Positions 59,774 through 64,000 of a stretch of 64,000 nucleotides of DNA are shown here, in pieces. A program made the position numbers and the translations under genes. How positions within the stretch are numbered: the first letter of the stretch is position 1; every line of letters starts with the position of its first letter. The notes under the pieces were generated by a model, which searched no databases, was not told where the DNA came from, and saw only the letters and a list, made by a program, of their open reading frames with translations. Origin of the DNA: CACIAM-69d sp001698445. Lineage in GTDB: Bacteria; Cyanobacteriota; Cyanobacteriia; CACIAM-69d. The DNA lies in contig NZ_JAZAQF010000029.1 of assembly GCF_043235035.1 (NCBI RefSeq), positions 49,653 through 113,652 on the forward strand. Reading direction: 5' to 3'.

Positions 59774-60760
59774 CTACAGACCTTCCGCTACGGGTTTGCC
59801 AAACCAGCGATCGCTTAGTTTCACATACCAAGCTGCCGCTTGCACCTGAATGATGTAGCTCATAGAAATAATCAGAGCAATTTCAGCGCCGGCCTTAGCC
59901 CCAAATACTGTCATGGCGATGGCCAGAGCGATCGACAAATTGCGCATCACCGTGCCATAGACTAGGGCGATCGCATCTTCGCGCGAAAACCAAACTTTAC
60001 CCACCACCGTGCTCAACACAAAGTTGATCAAATAAATCAGCACCAACGGCCCGAAATAGCCCAAAAACACCAGCGGTGAAGCCACAATTGCCTTGGCCTT
60101 CAGGGCCATTGCCACAAACACAATTCCCAGCACGCCCAAGGTTGAAAAGACCGGAAACTTTTTCTTCAGGTTCCCCTCATACTTTTGTTTTCCCACCGTT
60201 GAAATCAGCACTTTTTTCGTGACCAAACCTAAAATCATGGGCAAAAACACCACGATCGCAATTTGCTTAAAGGTTTCCATCAAAGGAATTTCAATAGCTC
60301 GTCCCAGCAAAGCTTGAGCATAGAGCGGAGTGGCTAGAGAACCTAAAATCAAGCCGATCACGGTCATTTGAATTGCGGCTGTTAGGTTTCCCTTTGCAAA
60401 GCCTGTCCAAGAAATGGTCATGCCGCTGGTGGGAAGCAATCCCGTTAACAGCAACCCTAGCCAAATTAGTGGTTGATCGCGGAAGAAGAGCCAGCCGATG
60501 CCATAGGCTAAAAAGGGCACAACTCCAAAATTAATGAATTGGGCGACCCCTTGCAGCTTCCAGTTTCCCCCGGCCACTAACTTGCCAAATTGCAAGTTAA
60601 TCATCATCGGGTAAACCATTAAGAAAGTTAGGGGAACAATCAGATCCTTGAGACCGCTGGGGTCTGTTGCTAAGCCAAATAGAATTCCGACAATCATGCT
60701 GATTGGAACTGACCAAATCAGTTGATTTTGCAACAGTGATAGTAATGTCCACATATGCAT
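59774..60760 (-). CDS. BASS-family transporter (arsenite/bile-acid type)
   Basis: Started at ATG 60760 the product has 328 residues, with GGAG four bases before; the ATG at 60754 has a better spacing and may be used. There are about nine or ten membrane segments. The words PMMINLQFGKL, GLLLTGLLPTSGMTISWTGFAKGNLTAAIQMT and AIALVYGTVMRNLSIALAIAMTVFGAKAG are typical of the bile acid:sodium symporter superfamily, including ArsB-like ACR3 members. LPTSGMTISWT and MRNLSIALA fit the ion-binding core. Substrate not defined; arsenite or a sulfur oxyanion are possible given the neighbours. It is on the minus strand, upstream of nothing. Confidence 0.88.
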   Translation of the reverse strand: MHMWTLLSLLQNQLIWSVPISMIVGILFGLATDPSGLKDLIVPLTFLMVYPMMINLQFGKLVAGGNWKLQGVAQFINFGVVPFLAYGIGWLFFRDQPLIWLGLLLTGLLPTSGMTISWTGFAKGNLTAAIQMTVIGLILGSLATPLYAQALLGRAIEIPLMETFKQIAIVVFLPMILGLVTKKVLISTVGKQKYEGNLKKKFPVFSTLGVLGIVFVAMALKAKAIVASPLVFLGYFGPLVLIYLINFVLSTVVGKVWFSREDAIALVYGTVMRNLSIALAIAMTVFGAKAGAEIALIISMSYIIQVQAAAWYVKLSDRWFGKPVAEGL

Positions 60761-61026
60761 TTTTCTCCGATTTGTTTTTCTCCAAACTCTGAATCTTGGC
60801 GTGATCAATCTCCCAGCGGTTGAGTGATGAATTATCAACCCTGAGAGTCATTAATCCTGAGAATCATCAATCCTGAAAATGGTCAAACTTTAGGACTGAA
60901 TGCTTGGGGCAAATTCTTGAGACAGCCTGAAGCCTTGTTTGGCGGGCCACGCCCTGCCCGATCGCCCAATTGCGATGCAGTCTCATTCAGGTTCAGGCTT
61001 GCCCCAAGGGTTTCTGAGGGAGGCGA

Positions 61027-61410
61027 TTAAAGCTGCTCCATCACCTTGTCCATCAGGGTTTTCGCTTCCAGAGCAATCCCCTTTGCGCCGGGGTTTTCGA
61101 GGGCCGCAAACATGACTGTGGGGTCGATCGCGGACACTTCCACGGCTCCGCCCTCTTGTTCTTGCACCACCACGTTGCAGGGATAAAAAACGCCAGCTTT
61201 GTCTTCCGTTTGCAAGATGCTGTAAGCAATGCGTGGATGGCAGGCTCCCAAGATGGTGTAGCGCCGGAATTCCACATCGAGTTTTTGTTTAAAGGCCGCT
61301 TTGGCATCAATTTCCGTCAGCACTCCAAAGCCTTGCTGTTTCAGGGCTTCTTTGGTGTGGGCAATGGCTTCATCAAAGGACAAATTCAAGACTTTGCTGA
61401 GGTGATACAT
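61027..61410 (-). CDS. DUF302-domain protein
   Basis: From ATG 61410 the product has 127 residues. The DUF302 pattern is seen: YHLSKVLNLSFDEAIAHTKEALKQQGFGVLTEIDAKAAFKQKLDVEFRRYTILGACHPRIAYSILQTEDKAGVFYPCNVVVQE. Two Cys (GACHP and YPCNVV) are the typical pair of the family. DUF302 proteins often accompany sulfur-handling genes. It is divergent from sqr, with a 217-bp gap, so a common regulator may control both. The exact role is not known; copper, thiol or sulfide handling are options. Confidence 0.9.
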   Translation of the reverse strand: MYHLSKVLNLSFDEAIAHTKEALKQQGFGVLTEIDAKAAFKQKLDVEFRRYTILGACHPRIAYSILQTEDKAGVFYPCNVVVQEQEGGAVEVSAIDPTVMFAALENPGAKGIALEAKTLMDKVMEQL

Positions 61411-61573
61411 CCGAAAAAAAACTCCGCAATGGGGGATGAGGCGGCGAGGGGCGGCTCGGTCAGCCACGGGAACCGACCGGCAACCAGGAACCAATCAACA
61501 GGGGGTCAATGTAAGGAGCGATCGAACTGGTCGGTTGAACCTTGGGGGTGCGATCGGGCCTTGCCGCTTTCTG

Positions 61574-61605
61574 TATAATAAACTATATAACTAAATAAGC
61601 AAGTA
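61574..61605 (+). promoter_or_regulatory. Promoter/operator region of the sqr operon
   Basis: TATAAT (61574-61579) lies 49 bp before the sqr start, in an AT-rich stretch of alternating TA words. No good -35 box is seen at the right distance, so activation or an unusual sigma factor is possible. The stretch after it (AACTATATAACTAAATAAG) is partly palindromic and would suit an ArsR-type repressor, encoded two genes downstream. Confidence 0.4.
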
Positions 61606-61627
61606 TGAAACAAGGGAGCACCCGGCA

Positions 61628-62950
61628 ATGGCACAGGTAATCGTGATCGGCGCAGGATTAGGCGGCTTGCCCACGGCCTATGAACTGCGACATTGGCTCA
61701 AGGGCGGGCATCAAATTACCTTGGTGTCTGACCGTCCCCAGTTCACCTTCATTCCGGGTCTGATTCAGGTGGCCCTGGGCAAAATTCCCCTGGAGCATGT
61801 GCAGCTTGATGTGGCTTCCCTCTGCAAGCGCCATGGGTTGGGGTGGGTGGACAGTGCGGTGGTGCGGGTGGATCCCGATCAACAAACGGTGCAACTCGCC
61901 AATGATCAGGTGCTCTCCTACGACTACTTAGTGATTGCCAGTGGCCCTTCGTTGGCTTTTGATGAAATCCCCGGTTTGGGGCCCCATGGGGGCTATACCC
62001 AGTCTGTTTGCAATCCCGCTCATGCGCTGATTGCCCGGGAGGCCTGGGAAGCTTTTCTGGAAAATCCGACGGATTTGGTGGTGGGAGCCGCGCCCAAAAC
62101 CGGTTGCCTGGGGCCGGGTTATGAGTTTGCATTGCTGGCCGATGAGGAGTTGCGCAAACGCGGCCTGCGCGATCGGGTAACGATCACCTACATCACGCCG
62201 GAACCCTATGCGGGCTATTTGGGCCTGCCGGATCTGTACATGGCTCGCGAGCTAACGGAAGGCGTTTTGGAAGAACAGGGGGTGCAGGTGGTGACCGATG
62301 CGGCGATCGCCCGAGTGCTGCCCGATCGGGTGGAACTCAGTGATGGTCGCCAATTTCCCTTTGGTTACGCGATGATTTTGCCCGCCTTCCGAGGCGCGGA
62401 ATACGTGCAGGCTTCTGGGCTAGGGAACGATCGGGGCTTTATTCCGATCCTGCCCACCCAGCGCCACCGAGACCACGAGCGGATCTATGCCCTGGGGGTG
62501 AGTGTGCATCTGGAGCAGCCCTATCACACACCTGTCCCGATCGGGCTGCCCAAAAGCGGTCAAATGACCGAAGCCATGGGCGCAGCGGTGGCTTACAACA
62601 TCGCCGTGGACTTGGGAGCCTTGCCCAGTCCGCACCAAATTCCCACCCTTGAAGCCCTTTGCTTTGCGGAGTTTGGCCAAACCGGCATTGCTTATATTGC
62701 TGCTCCCATCTTGCCCGATCCTGCCAATGGTCAACGACGCTATTCCTACGCCACCCGAGGCGCTTGGGTGAATTGGGCAAAAGCCGCCTTTGAACGCTAC
62801 TTCCTACTCAAAATGCAATGGGGAATTGGGCTACCCTGGTTTGAACTGTGGGGGCTGAAGCTTTTATTTGGTCTTTCGCTCCTGCGGCCCGTAACCCAAT
62901 CTGTTCGGCCAAACCTTGGCCCCAATCTTCATGCCCCGCACCACACCTAA
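61628..62950 (+). CDS. sqr: Sulfide:quinone oxidoreductase
   Basis: This FAD enzyme oxidises sulfide at the membrane and passes electrons to the quinone pool. The 440-residue product has the FAD motif VIVIGAGLGGLPTAYELR near the N-terminus. Cys128 (SVCNPAHA), Cys160 (KTGCLGPGYE) and Cys345 (EALCFAEFG) match the three catalytic Cys of type I SQR. The C-terminal amphipathic helices (FLLKMQWGIGLPWFELWGLKLLFG) fit the quinone and membrane site. It starts the operon sqr-arsR-haem protein, with GGGAG nine bases upstream. It overlaps the arsR start by 20 bp. It would give sulfide detoxification or sulfide-driven photosynthesis. Confidence 0.92.
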   Translation: MAQVIVIGAGLGGLPTAYELRHWLKGGHQITLVSDRPQFTFIPGLIQVALGKIPLEHVQLDVASLCKRHGLGWVDSAVVRVDPDQQTVQLANDQVLSYDYLVIASGPSLAFDEIPGLGPHGGYTQSVCNPAHALIAREAWEAFLENPTDLVVGAAPKTGCLGPGYEFALLADEELRKRGLRDRVTITYITPEPYAGYLGLPDLYMARELTEGVLEEQGVQVVTDAAIARVLPDRVELSDGRQFPFGYAMILPAFRGAEYVQASGLGNDRGFIPILPTQRHRDHERIYALGVSVHLEQPYHTPVPIGLPKSGQMTEAMGAAVAYNIAVDLGALPSPHQIPTLEALCFAEFGQTGIAYIAAPILPDPANGQRRYSYATRGAWVNWAKAAFERYFLLKMQWGIGLPWFELWGLKLLFGLSLLRPVTQSVRPNLGPNLHAPHHT

Positions 62951-63305
62951 TTCTGTGTTGAACTTGTCGGCTGAAATGGCTGCTGCTGCTGCCAATCCTG
63001 ATTTAGATCGGCTAGCTGACCTATTCAAATTGCTGGGTGATCGCAGTCGATTAGGAATTCTTTGGCGCATTTGCCAAGGTGAGTGCAACGTAACTGAAAT
63101 TAGCGAGTCAACCAACCTGAGCCAAGCCAATGTTTCTAAGCATTTGCAAATGCTGCGAATGGCTCGAGTGGTTGCTTGTCGGAAGGAAGGAAATGCCCGA
63201 ATTTATTTCCTTTCGGATCCGAAGTATTTAGGACTTTGCGCTCAATCGTTGATTGATCTTGCAACGTTTTCCCCACCGGAGATATCCACATGCGACGAAT
63301 CCTAA
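62931..63305 (+). CDS. ArsR-family transcriptional regulator
   Basis: From ATG 62931 the product has 124 residues. The winged-helix words are LADLFKLLGDRSRLGILWRICQGECNVTEISESTNLSQANVSKHLQMLRMARVVACRKEGNARIYFLSD. There are five Cys: CQGEC, AC in the wing, GLC and TC at the end, so persulfide or metal sensing through Cys is plausible. SqrR/BigR regulators use two Cys with a different spacing, so the mode is not the same. It overlaps sqr and the next gene, so they form one operon and it probably represses it until sulfide is present. Confidence 0.9.
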   Translation: MPRTTPNSVLNLSAEMAAAAANPDLDRLADLFKLLGDRSRLGILWRICQGECNVTEISESTNLSQANVSKHLQMLRMARVVACRKEGNARIYFLSDPKYLGLCAQSLIDLATFSPPEISTCDES

Positions 63306-63898
63306 TGTTGGGCATCGCTTTCATTTGGGCGATCGGTCTGAATGGCGCGATCGCCCCGACGGCCCAAGCCAATACCAGCCCCGATCAGTTGGCCAAAGCC
63401 GTGGAAGCCATTGAAAATCTCGATGCCCTGCGATCGGGACTCGCTTCCACCTTGGAAGGCAAAACTGAACCCCCCACCGCCGAAACCATGAAAGCCGTGT
63501 GCAAGCCGGTGGGGATGGAAGCCAAACGGATCGCCCAGACGGAAGGTTGGCAACTGCGCCAAGTTTCCCAGAAGTATCGAAATCCAGAACACCGGCCCCA
63601 AAACGCCACAGAATTGGCGGCCTTAGAACAGTTTTCAGCTAATTCCGAACTACAAGGCTTGTGGCAGCGTGGCCAAGTGAATGGTCAGCCCGGAACGCAT
63701 TATTTTCGCCGCATTAATGTATCTCCCGGTTGCCTAGCTTGTCATGGGCAAAAATCGCGTCGGCCCCAATTCGTAGCCAACAACTATCCCGAGGATTTGG
63801 CTTACGATTTCAAGCCCGGTGATTTACGGGGAATGTACGCCACTTTTATTCCCGATCTAACGGCTGCCTTGAATAGACCTCTTGCACGAATAGAATAG
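63290..63898 (+). CDS. Secreted haem protein with DUF3365 (Tll0287-like) domain, 3' end altered
   Basis: The 202-residue product has a signal peptide (MRRILMLGIAFIWAIGLNGAIAPTAQANT) and a DUF3365-type domain with TEGWQLRQVSQKYRNPEHRPQNATELAALEQF, and the c-type haem motif CLACHG. These proteins are PAS-like haem sensors or electron carriers in the lumen or periplasm. GGAG lies eight bases before the ATG and the gene overlaps arsR. The last codons (from about 63875, including ARIE and the stop) lie inside the end of an insertion sequence, so the native C-terminus is probably lost or changed. It would be involved in sulfide or redox sensing. Confidence 0.85.
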   Translation: MRRILMLGIAFIWAIGLNGAIAPTAQANTSPDQLAKAVEAIENLDALRSGLASTLEGKTEPPTAETMKAVCKPVGMEAKRIAQTEGWQLRQVSQKYRNPEHRPQNATELAALEQFSANSELQGLWQRGQVNGQPGTHYFRRINVSPGCLACHGQKSRRPQFVANNYPEDLAYDFKPGDLRGMYATFIPDLTAALNRPLARIE

Positions 63899-64000
63899 CG
63901 GTGTAGAAAGTCGCTGTCACCACCCTCGGGAGATGCTCTACGAAAGCCTCGCCTCGCTACCCCCATCACAGTTCCGCCGTGCCTGTGGCTTTAGTCGTTC
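63875..64000 (+). mobile_element. Left end of an insertion sequence, cut by the window edge
   Basis: From about 63875 the sequence AGACCTCTTGCACGAATAGA looks like the terminal inverted repeat of an IS5-like element, as I remember ends with GACCTCTTGCA from cyanobacteria. A transposase-like gene start follows at 63933. The right end is outside the window, so target duplication cannot be checked. Confidence 0.6.
63933..64000 (+). CDS. Transposase, N-terminal fragment (runs off the window)
   Basis: The visible start reads MLYESLASLPPSQFRRACGFSR, with GGGAG immediately before the ATG. Start words of the type MxYESLxxLxxxQFRRLTG are common in IS5-type transposases of cyanobacteria, from memory. 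Only 22 residues are present. Being at the edge, its completeness is unknown. The fragment supports the presence of an insertion sequence. Confidence 0.6.
   Translation, partial: MLYESLASLPPSQFRRACGFSR

Noticed and set aside
1..64000. rRNA, tRNA, tmRNA and CRISPR arrays
   Set aside because: I looked for tRNA-like TTCGA loops with matching stems, rRNA words and regularly spaced repeats; none was convincing. A tRNAscan-SE, Infernal and CRISPR search would settle this.

Overview
The window comes from a cyanobacterium. Evidence read from the sequence: genes for photosystem parts (psb27, psaK), small cyanobacterial signature families (DUF2839-like, DUF1815-like, Ycf46-like), and very frequent copies of the octamer GCGATCGC (HIP1), starting at position 4. 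Coding DNA is GC-rich, with local AT-rich islands at about 27.0-28.2 kb and 55.7-57.3 kb. I cannot name the species. No rRNA, tRNA or CRISPR array was recognised.

Layout. 1-5.5 kb: a gene-poor start, a zinc-ribbon protein, an SH3 protein, a Ycf46-like AAA ATPase, a flavin-type oxidoreductase and a GST that is divergent from a TetR repressor. 6.4-11 kb: a MacAB-like export operon (adaptor, permease, ATPase) with its own TetR gene; near-identical candidate operators lie in front of both. 11-16.3 kb: a minus-strand run bioB, bioY, lspA, a DsbA-like lipoprotein and a cell-wall amidase. 16.6-25 kb: psb27, a DinG-like helicase without the usual ATPase motifs, small conserved genes, an FHA protein, exopolyphosphatase and an FAD monooxygenase-like enzyme. 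25-33 kb: exbB-exbD-exbD, an AT-rich gap with a candidate Pho box, pstSCAB and a TonB-like protein. 33-41 kb: an ECF sigma/anti-sigma pair beside a CHRD protein, queF, ispF, a DUF2079 membrane protein and psaK. 41-47 kb: a TPR protein, an ABC exporter carrying a ComFB-like domain, and a glycosyltransferase. 47-50 kb: a DUF29 protein, a tiny Cys-rich metallothionein-like secreted protein, and ureE-ureF. 49.5-52.7 kb: an accessory cluster with a Uma2 nuclease, an MNT-HEPN pair, and a PIN toxin-antitoxin-like pair lying between two 252-bp direct repeats. 53-59.6 kb: a VWA protein, secreted unknowns, an AT-rich orphan gene, and a FIST sensor next to a histidine kinase. 59.8-64 kb: a BASS-family transporter, then a sulfide-handling block (DUF302 protein divergent from sqr-arsR-haem protein), cut at the right edge by an insertion sequence.

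Themes. Envelope biogenesis and export (MacAB-like, lspA, amidase, ExbBD/TonB-like, ComFB-ABC), phosphate (pst, ppx), photosystem assembly, urease maturation and sulfide oxidation are represented. The most unusual items are the ComFB-fused ABC exporter, the PIN cassette between long direct repeats, the degenerate helicase, the metallothionein-like peptide beside the urease genes, and the insertion that supplies the stop codon of the haem protein gene.
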